In this document: piece by piece, positions 34,960-43,115 of the stretch
Position numbering within the stretch: position 1 is the stretch's first letter
How the letters are laid out: each line of letters begins with the position of its first letter
Origin: Lentzea pudingi
GTDB taxonomy: Bacteria; Actinomycetota; Actinomycetes; Mycobacteriales; Pseudonocardiaceae
Assembly (NCBI RefSeq): GCF_014646255.1
Contig: NZ_BMNC01000004.1
Coordinates: forward strand, 450,480 to 514,479
Direction of reading: 5' to 3'
Length of the DNA stretch: 64,000 bases
Notes under the pieces: model-generated
Told to the model about the DNA's origin: nothing
The model's database searches: none
The model's input: only the letters and a program-made list of their open reading frames with translations
Position numbers and translations under genes: made by a program

Positions 34960-35406
34960 GTGGCTTACATCGACCGTGAAACCTTTCTGCGTTCAGGAGA
35001 TTTCGCCTCCAGCGGGCGACGTTCGTCTTCCGTGTCGCCTGTCCCAGCGGAGCCCTCCGAGGACGCCCTGCCGAACCAGGCCGCCAGCGTCCGGCCGCCT
35101 GTGCGTGACCTACCGGCCACTGCGGACCAAATCCTGTTCACTCCTGCCCAAGCGGCTGCGCTGCTACAGGTGCGGGAGACGTGGCTGCGACGGCGCGCTG
35201 CCCGGAGGTTGGTGCCGTGCACATTCCTTGGCAAGCACCTGCGCTTCTCCCGCGACAACCTTGAGCAGATCGCTGCGGACGCGGTCCGTCCAGCGAGTAC
35301 CGCCTCCGAATCGTCAGCCCGGTCAAGCGGACCACGTGGTGGCAGGAGCGCCTACGGGCATCGGCGGGGTCGGTCTAAGAAGTCCTCCGGTCAAGAACAC
35401 ATTTAG
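34960..35406 (+). CDS. xis: excisionase-type helix-turn-helix protein
   Basis: A 148-aa protein with a disordered Ser/Pro-rich first 50 residues, then a MerR/excisionase-like winged helix: QILFTPAQAAALLQVRETWLRRRAARRLVPCTFLGKHLRFSRDNLEQIA. A basic tail follows. GTG at 34960 has GGGAGG 6 nt upstream. Directly precedes the integrase, the standard xis-int order of actinobacterial integrative elements. Likely a recombination directionality factor; could also be a repressor. Confidence 0.7.
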   Translation: MAYIDRETFLRSGDFASSGRRSSSVSPVPAEPSEDALPNQAASVRPPVRDLPATADQILFTPAQAAALLQVRETWLRRRAARRLVPCTFLGKHLRFSRDNLEQIAADAVRPASTASESSARSSGPRGGRSAYGHRRGRSKKSSGQEHI

Positions 35407-35485
35407 GTTGCCCTTTTCTCTGAAACGAGCGTTCATACAGGTTGCGCATGATTCATGCGCATGTTCGGATCTTGGTGAAGGGTGA

Positions 35486-36640
35486 ATGATGGCCTGGGTA
35501 GAAAAGCATGGAGACACGTTTCGCGTCCGCTATCGTCTTGACGATGAAACGGTCTTCTCTGAGAACGGGTTCGCGACGATCACATTGGCAGAGAATCGGG
35601 CCGCCGATGTGGAGTCTGATCAGCGGCGGCAGCGGTTCACCGATCCGCGCTTGTCGAGGACCACGGTCGACGAATGGATCCGAGTGTGGTCGGAGGCGCA
35701 CAGCGTTGCGGCTATGACGTGGTCGACCTATGACTCGCGCATCCGCAACCACATCCTGCCCCGGTGGTCCGGCACGGCTGTCGGTGACATCGAAAGGATC
35801 AAGGTGAAGGGATGGGTGAACAAGACACTGCGGCAGAACCTGGCCGACAAAAGCGTCAAGGACATCTTGGTGCTGTTCTCAATGATCCTCGGCGAGGCCG
35901 TCGAGGAGGGACTGCTCACCTTGAACCCGTGCCGGAAGCTGCGGATCGCCTTCGACGAGGCGCCGGAACGACCGCACGCCAGTACGAAAGAAGTCGATGC
36001 GCTCGCGGGACGAATGGATCCTGACGACGGGCTGCTGACGGTCACGGCCGCATACACCGGGCTGCGGTGGGGCGAGCTGGCTGGACTGCAGTGGATCAGG
36101 ACTTATCTTTCGAGCGATCCCAGGATTGAGGTCGACCCGAAGTTCGGTGCGCTGCACGAAGTCCGAGGACGGAAGCTCGAACTCGGCCCGCCCAAGACTC
36201 CTGCCAGTGTTCGGTCTGTGCACCTGCCGCCGTTCCTGGTTGATGAGTTGCTCGCGCACCGGGAGCGGAACCTGGATGCACGGTTCGTGTTCCCCGGAGC
36301 GAGGGGAGCGTTGCGGCGTCGATCGAACTTCCGGCAGCGAGTGTGGTTGCCGGCTCTGGCTGGTGACGAGAGGCCGGGCTGGGCGCCGCTCAATCAGGAA
36401 ATGCATTTTCATGATCTACGTCACACACACAAGACCTGGCTCATCGAAGACGACGTGCCCCGCGTGCTGCGTCTGGAACGGCTGGGGCACAAGCGCAAGG
36501 ACGTTGACGACGGCTACTCGCACGTGACGGATTTGATGATCAGCCGGATGCTAGCGGCGCTGCAGCGCCGGTGGGAGACGGACGGCGGGGGGACCTGGAA
36601 CCAGCAGGCAATACCCGAAGTCGTGCCTCAGACACTGTGA
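35486..36640 (+). CDS. int: tyrosine-recombinase integrase
   Basis: A 384-aa phage-type integrase. N-terminal arm and core-binding domain (RTTVDEWIRVWSEAHSV, RIRNHILPRWSG), then the catalytic domain with all main residues: Arg in YTGLRWGELAGL (about 192), HDLRHTHKTWL (HxxR, about 310), His in LGHKRKD, and Tyr in DGYSHVT (about 343). Its 3' end lies 117 bp from the 3' end of tRNA-Val(CAC), the usual target. ATG 35486 or 35489. The rest of the element appears lost. Confidence 0.88.
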   Translation: MMAWVEKHGDTFRVRYRLDDETVFSENGFATITLAENRAADVESDQRRQRFTDPRLSRTTVDEWIRVWSEAHSVAAMTWSTYDSRIRNHILPRWSGTAVGDIERIKVKGWVNKTLRQNLADKSVKDILVLFSMILGEAVEEGLLTLNPCRKLRIAFDEAPERPHASTKEVDALAGRMDPDDGLLTVTAAYTGLRWGELAGLQWIRTYLSSDPRIEVDPKFGALHEVRGRKLELGPPKTPASVRSVHLPPFLVDELLAHRERNLDARFVFPGARGALRRRSNFRQRVWLPALAGDERPGWAPLNQEMHFHDLRHTHKTWLIEDDVPRVLRLERLGHKRKDVDDGYSHVTDLMISRMLAALQRRWETDGGGTWNQQAIPEVVPQTL

Positions 36641-36705
36641 CCACTTAGGTGTCGCGAATGTGGTCAGGAGGCCGTGCTCCCAAATTGCTCCCACGGCAAC
36701 GCAAA

Positions 36706-36735
36706 CGGCCCGCCGATGTAATCATCGACAGGCCG
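36706..36735. terminator. hairpin between integrase and tRNA
   Basis: CGGCC-N3-CGATG-N4-CATCG-N3-GGCCG: two stacked 5-bp stems between the integrase stop and tRNA-Val. Could terminate the integrase transcript or form part of the att region. Confidence 0.45.
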
Positions 36736-36757
36736 CCTGACTAGGTAAAACACACTG

Positions 36758-36829
36758 TGGGCGATACTGGGATCGAACCAGTGACCTCTTCGGTGTGAAC
36801 GAAGCGCTCTCCCGCTGAGCTAAACGCCC
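36758..36829 (-). tRNA. tRNA-Val(CAC)
   Basis: 72 nt. Acceptor GGGCGTT with ATCGCCC (one T-T mismatch at pair 6), anticodon stem CTTCG/CGAAG with loop TTCACAC (anticodon CAC), T-arm ACTGG-TTCGATC-CCAGT. No encoded CCA. The 3' end faces the integrase. Confidence 0.93.
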
Positions 36830-36885
36830 GTGTTCTGTTGTGGTGCTGTTCCGCTCTCGCGGTGTGGCCATAGCCTACAACATCA

Positions 36886-37308
36886 TCAACGAGAACCAAA
36901 AATCGGGCTCTGCAACCAGCTCCACTCGATGCCGAACCAGCCGCCTACCAGCGCGAACACGTTGAGGAAGTAGCAGGTTGCGAGGACGATGGCGCAGACG
37001 CCGGCCATCACCAGGCCTCGGACCCAGGACGGCTGGCGCTTGAGCCACTCGACCCAACGGTCGTAGTAGCGCTTTGCGAACTTCAGGACTCGGCCTGCCC
37101 ACTCGAACTCCGTGGCGAGGATGGCCAGGCCCGCGAAGACCACGAGCCAGCCTGGGCCGGGGTACGGGATCATGATGATGCCCGCTACCAGCACCAGGCC
37201 GCCGATCACGCCCACGCCGATGCGGTAGGCGAGGTTGAGCGCCGGGTTTCTGTGGAACCAGTGGCGCCAGCCCTTGTGCTCTTCGGGCTTCACGTCGGGC
37301 TTCGTCAT
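36886..37308 (-). CDS. PGPGW-family transmembrane protein (TIGR02611-like)
   Basis: A 140-aa protein with two membrane hairpins and the signature IIMIPYPGPGWLVVFAGLAILATEFEWAGRVLKFAKRY, which defines the family of small actinobacterial membrane proteins. ATG at 37308 (MTKPDVKPEEHKGWRHW); the open frame extends to 37344. Function unknown. Just downstream of the anti-sigma gene on the same strand (22-bp gap). Confidence 0.85.
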   Translation of the reverse strand: MTKPDVKPEEHKGWRHWFHRNPALNLAYRIGVGVIGGLVLVAGIIMIPYPGPGWLVVFAGLAILATEFEWAGRVLKFAKRYYDRWVEWLKRQPSWVRGLVMAGVCAIVLATCYFLNVFALVGGWFGIEWSWLQSPIFGSR

Positions 37309-37330
37309 GTGTCGATCATCCTGTTGGGAT

Positions 37331-38113
37331 TCAGGCGGGTGCAACCTGGCCGCCCGCTAGCACTTCCGAGGGTTTCGGCGGGGCTTGGCGGCCTGGTTCG
37401 AGCGACACCGCGAAGGTCGTGTGCTTGTGCGCGTCGGAGGACCAGGCCAGCAGTTGCGGGTCGGTCGAACCGGCGCGTACGTCGAACACCGCCAACGGTA
37501 CCGGCGACTTCGTGCTCGCGCCCCAAACTACGTAGATGTGGCCCTGGTCGGTTGGTTTCAGGTTCGTCGGCACCACGGCGCCCGAGGTCGGGTTCGAGAG
37601 GACCACGGCCACCTCGTCGCCTGTGCCCGTGCGCAGGACCGCCCTGTTCGTGGCCGGGTCCGCGGCCAGGGAAAGGGCCTTGTTCAGGTCGTTCGTGCGG
37701 GCCTCGGAGGCCGCCACCTCGCCGGAGAGCTGGTTGACGCGCACGCCTAGGTAGCCGGCGCCCGCGAGGACGGCCAGCGCTGCCGCCGCGGCCAGCAGGA
37801 CGCGGCCCGTGCGGCGGCGGTGTTGCGGGCGTAGCGGGATCGGGGCCGCGTGGCGCGGCGTGTGGTGTGCGGGTGGTTCCTGGGGGATGTGCTCGATCTG
37901 TTCCATCAGCCTCGCGCGCAGGCGGGGTGGTGGTTGTTCCTGGCGGACCGCGCCGCCGATGCCCGCGAGCACCTCCTGCGTCGCGTCCACGGTGCTCCTG
38001 CACGTGGCGCAGGTCGGCAGGTGGTCGCGGACCAGTGCTTCCTCGTCGGGCTCCAGGGAGTGCATCGCCCAGCCGACGGCGAGCTCCTCCTGAGCGCACG
38101 GGTCGCCGTTCAC
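37331..38113 (-). CDS. rskA: RskA-like anti-sigma factor
   Basis: A 260-aa membrane anti-sigma factor. Cytoplasmic N-terminal zinc-binding domain with the HxxxCxxC motif in VRDHLPTCATCRSTV, one membrane helix (VLLAAAAALAVLAGAGYLGV, about 103-122), and an extracellular RskA domain with GHIYVVWGASTKSPVPLAVFDV. GTG at 38113 overlaps the sigma factor stop (GTGA). Holds the sigma factor at the membrane until regulated proteolysis. Confidence 0.88.
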   Translation of the reverse strand: MNGDPCAQEELAVGWAMHSLEPDEEALVRDHLPTCATCRSTVDATQEVLAGIGGAVRQEQPPPRLRARLMEQIEHIPQEPPAHHTPRHAAPIPLRPQHRRRTGRVLLAAAAALAVLAGAGYLGVRVNQLSGEVAASEARTNDLNKALSLAADPATNRAVLRTGTGDEVAVVLSNPTSGAVVPTNLKPTDQGHIYVVWGASTKSPVPLAVFDVRAGSTDPQLLAWSSDAHKHTTFAVSLEPGRQAPPKPSEVLAGGQVAPA

Positions 38114-38754
38114 CGGTGAACTCCTGTCGTCTCGCCGGTTTCTCCGGCCCACAAGGTCCCCAACGTGCCTCTCAGGCGTCTGATCGCCGCGAACGTGCGC
38201 GATTTCACAGTTCCCAGTGGGACGCCTGTCAGTTTTGCCACCTCGCACTGCGTGTAGCCGCCCAGATAGGCGAGCGCGATTACTTGGCGCTGTTCTTCGG
38301 GCAGCGTGTGGAGGGCCGCTCTGACCTCGGCGCTCACCACGCTGACCAACGCTGCGTGGTCGGAACCTTCGACCGGAGGTGAAGCATCGTCGGTGAGGGG
38401 AACAGTTCGACGACGCTGAGTGTTCTCTTTACGTACGGCGTCCACCGCGCGGTGGTGAGTCAAGGTCATCAACCAGGTGCCGAAACTTCCGCGGGTGGGA
38501 TCGAACCTGGCAGGGTGCCGCCAGAGCGCGAGGAAGGCTTCCTGGACGACGTCCTCGGCCAGTTCCGGGTCCACGCAGATCCGCCTGGCCAGCGAATATG
38601 CTGGTGTGCCGTACCTGTCGTACAGCTCACCGAACGCCGACCGATCGCCCTGTGCGAGTCTTTGCACGAGCTCGAAATCGGTCGGCCGGCCGTCGCTCGA
38701 CGCGACGGTTGGGCCGGGCGAGTCAGCCACCAGAGATGTCCTCACGTCCAACAT
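38110..38754 (-). CDS. sigK: ECF sigma factor, SigK-like
   Basis: A sigma-70 family ECF factor of about 214 aa. Region 2: DRSAFGELYDRYGTPAYSLARRI, AEDVVQEAFLALWR; region 4: LPEEQRQVIALAYLGGYTQCEVAKLTGVPLGTVKSRTFAAIRRLR. Paired with its RskA-like anti-sigma by a 4-nt overlap, as in mycobacterial sigK-rskA. Start is uncertain: ATG 38754, or GTG 38730, which has a GAGGA 8 nt upstream; the frame continues to 38850. Confidence 0.88.
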   Translation of the reverse strand: MLDVRTSLVADSPGPTVASSDGRPTDFELVQRLAQGDRSAFGELYDRYGTPAYSLARRICVDPELAEDVVQEAFLALWRHPARFDPTRGSFGTWLMTLTHHRAVDAVRKENTQRRRTVPLTDDASPPVEGSDHAALVSVVSAEVRAALHTLPEEQRQVIALAYLGGYTQCEVAKLTGVPLGTVKSRTFAAIRRLRGTLGTLWAGETGETTGVHR

Positions 38755-38986
38755 TCGCGCAACAGCCGGTACCGGGTTCAGGTTAGACCCAGCAAGATGG
38801 GAGTCGCTGAACACCGGCTGACGAACGAGGAGGCCACGCAGAGCGTGCACGCGATCGCGTTGCGGAGTCGAGCTGACCCGATGGGGTGATCTGCACCCGA
38901 TTCGCGAGCGTTCCTCGCCACATGCACGTCACAACTAAGGTGCTCGGTCGTTTCATTGACCGGGAAGGGAGAAGAGGGTAACGACG

Positions 38987-39412
38987 ATGCGCAACGATCA
39001 CGTGACGCTCCGCTCGACAGCGGTCTTCGACCTGCTGGCACCGAGGACCCCTGCGGTCCCGGTTCAAGTGGAGCTGCGATACGACACGAAGGACCCGTAC
39101 GCGGTCGTCGCCGCGTTCCGCACCGGCCGCGCCGGTTGGGTCGAGTGGGTGTACGCCCGCGACCTGCTCGCAGACGGACTCATCGCCGACGCCGGCGACG
39201 GTGACGTCCGGATCCGCCCCGCCGCCGACGACCCCGAGGTCGTCGTGATCGAGCTGAGCTCGCCTTCCGGGCACGCCATGTTCGAGGCGTCCGCCCAGGA
39301 ACTCGCCGACTTCCTCGATCGGACCTACGACGTCGTCGTACCGGGCAACGAGCACCTGTGGGTCAACGTCGATGAGGCGCTCACGCACCTCATCTCGAAC
39401 GACCTGAGCTGA
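38987..39412 (+). CDS. ssgB: SsgA-family sporulation/cell-division regulator (SsgB-like)
   Basis: A 141-aa SALP protein: VELRYDTKDPYAVVAAFRTGRAGWVEWVYARDLLADGL, then VVVIELSSPSGHAMFEA and VPGNEHLWVNVDEAL. SsgB-type proteins recruit FtsZ to sporulation septa in morphologically complex actinobacteria, so this is good evidence for a filamentous host. ATG at 38987 behind GAAGAGGG. Its own short transcription unit with a terminator after it. Confidence 0.86.
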   Translation: MRNDHVTLRSTAVFDLLAPRTPAVPVQVELRYDTKDPYAVVAAFRTGRAGWVEWVYARDLLADGLIADAGDGDVRIRPAADDPEVVVIELSSPSGHAMFEASAQELADFLDRTYDVVVPGNEHLWVNVDEALTHLISNDLS

Positions 39413-39425
39413 ATAATCCGAGGTA

Positions 39426-39456
39426 GGGGGCCCGCGAAGGCGATGCGGGCACCCCC
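39426..39456 (+). terminator. terminator of the ssgB-like gene
   Basis: GGGGGCCCGC, 9-nt loop, GCGGGCACCCCC: stem interrupted by one CA bulge, 13 nt after the stop. Confidence 0.6.
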
Positions 39457-39519
39457 GGTGAAACCCGCTTGAACCCCTCGTATAAGCTTTGTTTCAACAT
39501 CATGAAGTCAGTGGTGTAA

Positions 39520-39592
39520 GCGGATGTAGCGCAGTTGGTAGCGCATCACCTTGCCAAGGTGAGGGTCGCGAGTTCGAGTCTCGTCATCCGCT
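39520..39592 (+). tRNA. tRNA-Gly(GCC), copy 1
   Basis: 73 nt, acceptor GCGGATG/CATCCGC, anticodon stem TCACC/GGTGA, loop TTGCCAA (anticodon GCC), T-arm with GTTCGAGTC. Identical to copy 2 at 39988. Confidence 0.96.
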
Positions 39593-39632
39593 CTGTGGTT
39601 CCACGGTGTACCTGCCGTGGGGTCATGCTCCT

Positions 39633-39704
39633 GGCGGAGTGGCCGAGTGGCTTAGGCAAGGGCCTGCAAAGCCCTGTACACGGGTTCGATTCCCGTCTCC
39701 GCCT
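39633..39704 (+). tRNA. tRNA-Cys(GCA)
   Basis: 72 nt, acceptor GGCGGAG/CTCCGCC, anticodon stem AGGGC/GCCCT, loop CTGCAAA (anticodon GCA), T-loop GGTTCGATTCC. Single copy, present only in the first tRNA group. Confidence 0.96.
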
Positions 39705-39705
39705 C

Positions 39706-39777
<72 letters not shown>

Positions 39778-39785
39778 TTCGGAAC

Positions 39786-39839
39786 TCGGGGCGAGCTGTG
39801 TTCGCGGAAGGCGCGAACCGGCTCGCCCCGAAGTGTTTT
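39786..39839 (+). terminator. terminator of first tRNA group
   Basis: Outer stem TCGGGGCGAGC/GCTCGCCCCGA (39786-39796 with 39821-39831) and inner stem TTCGCG/CGCGAA, followed by AGTGTTTTC. A long branched hairpin with a partial T-tract. Confidence 0.72.
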
Positions 39840-39900
39840 CTGGGGGTGCAACCCTCAGACCCCGCCTGGCGGGCTCCGCCCCCGGACCCCCGACTGTGGT
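39839..39900. repeat. REP-like GC palindromic element
   Basis: A C/G-run-rich stretch, roughly GGGGGTGCAACCCTCAGACC followed by GGCGGGCTCCGCC and a final CCCCCGA, between the two tRNA groups. It folds partly on itself and looks like the dispersed extragenic palindromes common in actinobacteria. Repeat status cannot be shown from one copy. Confidence 0.35.
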
Positions 39901-39987
39901 CGACCTGGGCTCAAGATCAGCCGATTTGGAACTTCCGGGGACCGTCGGATAAAGTTCCTCTCGCGCCACGGGAAACCGGGGAGCGAC

Positions 39988-40060
39988 GCGGATGTAGCGC
40001 AGTTGGTAGCGCATCACCTTGCCAAGGTGAGGGTCGCGAGTTCGAGTCTCGTCATCCGCT
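39988..40060 (+). tRNA. tRNA-Gly(GCC), copy 2
   Basis: Identical in all 73 positions to the copy at 39520-39592, including the following discriminator T. Confidence 0.96.
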
Positions 40061-40061
40061 C

Positions 40062-40133
<72 letters not shown>

Positions 40134-40141
40134 CTTCAGAC

Positions 40142-40176
40142 AGGAAGCCCTCGATCATCATGATCGGGGGCTTCCT
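40142..40176 (+). terminator. terminator of second tRNA group
   Basis: AGGAAGCCCTCGATCAT pairs with ATGATCGGGGGCTTCCT (one G-U pair), a 17-bp stem directly after tRNA-Val. Separates the tRNA genes from the TIR cassette. Confidence 0.75.
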
Positions 40177-40292
40177 GGCGTTACAGGGTGATCCAGGCGA
40201 CCAGTTATTGTCCAGTTTTTGGTCGTAAGCCCTGAAAATGCCCACTTTTTCGTCTTTTATAGACGCCTCGACCGCATCTACCGTGGTGCGCT

Positions 40293-40883
40293 GTGTCCGG
40301 CTACAAGTACGACTTCTTCATCAGCTACTGCCGCCACGGCAGCGTGCAGAGGTGGTTGCTGAACCACTTCCTCGACAAGCTCAAGGAATGTCTGGCTGAT
40401 CAGTACGCGCCGACTCCGACGGTGTACGTCGACCGCACCATGGAGCGGGGTGTGCACTGGCCGTCGAACCTGCGGGATGCCCTGCGGCACAGCAAGATCA
40501 TGATTCAGCTCCAGACGCCGCAGTACTACGAGTCGCGCTGGTGCATGGCGGAGCAGACGAGCATGCGAGCACGGGAGAACATGCTCGGAATCGCCAGTCT
40601 GAAGAATTCCCAGGGATTGATCTACCCCATTCTCTACTCCGACTCGGAGAACTTCCCGGAGCAGGAGAAGGAACGGTCCTGGGTGAACTTCAAGGACGTC
40701 GCCCACCCGGATCTCGTGTACCAGCAGAGCAAGAAGTACCTCCGGTTCCACACGCGGGTCAACGACCTGGCGGCCGATCTGGTCCGGCTCGCCAAAACAG
40801 CGCCGCCCTGGCAGCCGGACTGGCCTGACATCGACACCCCGGAACCGCCGCTCATGCCGCCGCCGCAGATACCGAGGTTCTGA
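40293..40883 (+). CDS. TIR-domain protein, predicted NADase effector
   Basis: A 196-aa protein that is almost all one TIR domain: KYDFFISYCRHGS at 5-17 (strand A/box 1), VYVDRTMERGVHWPSNLRDAL, SKIMIQLQTPQYYESRWCMAEQ with the WCxxE catalytic Glu at 87, and a Pro-rich tail. TIR proteins with this Glu cleave NAD+ or make cyclic ADP-ribose variants. GTG at 40293 with a weak ribosome-binding site. The upstream 130 bp is AT-richer than the surroundings. Followed after 2 nt by the MinD-like gene, so the pair is one operon. Confidence 0.85.
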   Translation: MSGYKYDFFISYCRHGSVQRWLLNHFLDKLKECLADQYAPTPTVYVDRTMERGVHWPSNLRDALRHSKIMIQLQTPQYYESRWCMAEQTSMRARENMLGIASLKNSQGLIYPILYSDSENFPEQEKERSWVNFKDVAHPDLVYQQSKKYLRFHTRVNDLAADLVRLAKTAPPWQPDWPDIDTPEPPLMPPPQIPRF

Positions 40884-40885
40884 CC

Positions 40886-42502
40886 ATGGCTGGGACCGTC
40901 ATCACCTTCTACTCCTACAAAGGCGGCGTCGGGCGCAGCTTCACCATGGCCAACATCGCGGTTCTGCTCGCCCGGTGGGGTTATCGGGTGCTGACGGTCG
41001 ACTGGGACCTGGAAGCTCCTGGACTGCACCACTACTTCGCGCCTGTGCTGCGGGAGAAACCGCGCGGCGGTGTGATCGACCTCGCGCACGATTTCCTCGC
41101 CGGCGCCGTGGAGCCCGCCCCGCACATCGAGAAGGTCGATGTCGGCGGCAGTGGGACTCTCGCGTTGCTGGCCGCGGGGAAGATGGACCGCTCGTACATG
41201 GGCCGGATGCAGTCGATCGACTGGGAGAACCTCTATGCACAGGGCTTCGCGAACTTCCTCGAGGTGTGCCGGGCCGAGTGGACGGCTGAGCACGACTTCG
41301 TGCTGATCGACAGCAGGACCGGTATCTCCGACATCGCGAGCATCTGCACCGCCCACCTGCCCGACCGGTTGGCCGTCGTGTTCACCGCCAACGACCAGAA
41401 CCTGGACGAGGTTGTCGAGATAGCGCGGCGCGCTGACGACGCGAGGGACCGGATGCCGTACGACCGGCCTCGGCACGTTGTGCTCCCCGTGCTCTCACGG
41501 CTGGACAACAGGGTGGAGTACAAGCGTGCGGAGGCATGGAAGATCAAGTGCGCCGCAGCGGTCGCCCCGCTCTTCGAGAACTGGCTGGTCAAGAGCGTTC
41601 CGGAGGACCTGATGCTGCGGCATCTCACCGTGCCGTACGTGTCGTACTGGAGTTTCGGCGAACAGCTCCCTGTGCTGGAGGAGCCCACTCCCTCACCGGA
41701 GCAGATCTCGTACGCGCTGGAGACCGTCGCCGCGGTGATCGCGCAGGGCTTCGACCGGACCGACGTGCTCGCGGACAACCGCGATGCCTACGTCGCCGCC
41801 GCGCGCAACCAACACCGCCAGTTCGACCTCGACCTGTTGGTGTCCAGTCCCCGGACGCTGCTGAAAGCCACCGAGAAGCTCATCGTCGAACTCAACGCGC
41901 TCGGCGTTCGAGCGGAGCGCTCCGTCTCCGGTGATCCGGAGATGCTGGAGCAGGCCGGCGAACAGGCAGAACACCTGTGCCTTCTCGTGGACGGAAACGC
42001 GAGCCGCTGGCAGATCACCGAGGCCGAGCGGTTCCTCCGGCACGCGATCGGTCTGGAAGGCGAGCAACGGCAGTTGTTCTGCGTGCTGTCGAGGAACACC
42101 GACCGCGACCAGCTGCCGGGCTTCCTGCGCAACCTGCGGCACCTCGAACTCGGCTCCCGGCCGGAGCTGGTCGCGCGGCAGCTCCACGACCTCATCCAGG
42201 GGAGCAGCGAGCAGGAGCCGAACCTCGAAGCCCTGACGAAGGCGGCGGACGCCCTGCGCGGCGTGCCGGACCGGATGCCCTATGCCGGACGCTTCGCGCT
42301 CGTCCAGGAGACGGTGCGCGGCATGAAGGCAGCTCTCGACGCCGGCGACGTGGAGCTGCTGCTGGACCACTCCGCCGACCTGGCGCTGATCAGCAAGACG
42401 CACGGCGACGGCGCTCAGGCCGCCATGCCGACGGAGCTGCGAGCCGCTGTGGGAGAGCTGCTCGCGCGGATCGATCGACGACTCAACGCGTTCACCGACT
42501 GA
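40886..42502 (+). CDS. MinD/ParA-like P-loop ATPase with C-terminal TIR-like region
   Basis: A 538-aa protein. The N-terminal domain has the deviant Walker A YKGGVGRSFTMAN (residues 11-21), VLTVDWDLEAPGLHHYF, and DFVLIDSRTGISD, typical of the KGGVGR subgroup linked to TIR and TPR proteins in actinobacterial conflict systems rather than to cell division. Residues about 300-440 (FDLDLLVSSPRTLLKATEKL, HLCLLVDGNASRWQITEAERFL, LFCVLS) resemble a degenerate TIR- or STAND-effector-associated fold. A helical tail follows. Probably an NTP-dependent switch controlling the TIR partner (inference). Confidence 0.8.
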   Translation: MAGTVITFYSYKGGVGRSFTMANIAVLLARWGYRVLTVDWDLEAPGLHHYFAPVLREKPRGGVIDLAHDFLAGAVEPAPHIEKVDVGGSGTLALLAAGKMDRSYMGRMQSIDWENLYAQGFANFLEVCRAEWTAEHDFVLIDSRTGISDIASICTAHLPDRLAVVFTANDQNLDEVVEIARRADDARDRMPYDRPRHVVLPVLSRLDNRVEYKRAEAWKIKCAAAVAPLFENWLVKSVPEDLMLRHLTVPYVSYWSFGEQLPVLEEPTPSPEQISYALETVAAVIAQGFDRTDVLADNRDAYVAAARNQHRQFDLDLLVSSPRTLLKATEKLIVELNALGVRAERSVSGDPEMLEQAGEQAEHLCLLVDGNASRWQITEAERFLRHAIGLEGEQRQLFCVLSRNTDRDQLPGFLRNLRHLELGSRPELVARQLHDLIQGSSEQEPNLEALTKAADALRGVPDRMPYAGRFALVQETVRGMKAALDAGDVELLLDHSADLALISKTHGDGAQAAMPTELRAAVGELLARIDRRLNAFTD

Positions 42503-42512
42503 GAGAGGCGGC

Positions 42513-43115
42513 GTGATGCCGGAGAAGTTTGGTGCCCCTGAACGTGCGGCGCTGATGGTGCTGATGCTGGAGAACCGCAAGCTGCTCAACACCGAGCTGA
42601 AAGATCAGGTGAGGCTCGCCAAGGCCGGCCGTGAGAAGTTGAACGAGGCCGGCCTGATCCACACGGACAACACCGTCACGCCGATGGTCCACGAGATCAC
42701 GGACGAGGGAATCTCGTGGTGCCTGAGCGATCTCGTCAGTGGTGACTTGCCGCCCAGGTCGACGTCGCACGCGCGGGCCACCTTCGGGCTCCTCAAGAAG
42801 TTCGTCCTGCACCACCAGGAGCGCGGCGACCTCGTCGAGGTGTTCCGGTCGAGGGATCTGGAGTCGTTGATCCGCTCCGTCTACGAGGACCTGGCCGTGG
42901 AGCCGCAGGACTGGATCCGGCTGGCGCGCATCCGGCCTCGTCTCAACGGCGCGGACAAGGGCGAGGTCGACGTCGCGCTGGTGAAGATGATGAAGACCGG
43001 GACGGTCCACTTCGCGCCCGAGTCCAACACGAAGGTGCTCACCGCCGAGGACCACGCCGCCGCGCTGCGGGTCGGAAGTGAGGATCTGCACCTCGTGGCG
43101 ATGGAGGAATCATGA
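42513..43115 (+). CDS. winged-helix-like protein of the TIR/HerA cassette
   Basis: A 200-aa protein without a recognised name. Residues 8-75 look like a winged helix: ERAALMVLMLENRKLLNTELKDQVRLAKAGREKLNEAGLI, then a hairpin and HEITDEGISWCL. The C-terminal half has VYEDLAVEPQDWIRLARIRPRLNG and a LHLVAMEES end. GTG 42513 or ATG 42516 after GAGAGG. ATGA overlap with the ATPase gene shows co-translation. May be an adaptor, sensor or DNA-binding subunit. Confidence 0.7.
   Translation: MMPEKFGAPERAALMVLMLENRKLLNTELKDQVRLAKAGREKLNEAGLIHTDNTVTPMVHEITDEGISWCLSDLVSGDLPPRSTSHARATFGLLKKFVLHHQERGDLVEVFRSRDLESLIRSVYEDLAVEPQDWIRLARIRPRLNGADKGEVDVALVKMMKTGTVHFAPESNTKVLTAEDHAAALRVGSEDLHLVAMEES

Noticed and set aside
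36641..36757. attR core of the integrase element inside tRNA-Val
   Set aside because: The position is right, but no matching copy of the tRNA 3' end was found elsewhere in the window, so the core cannot be defined.
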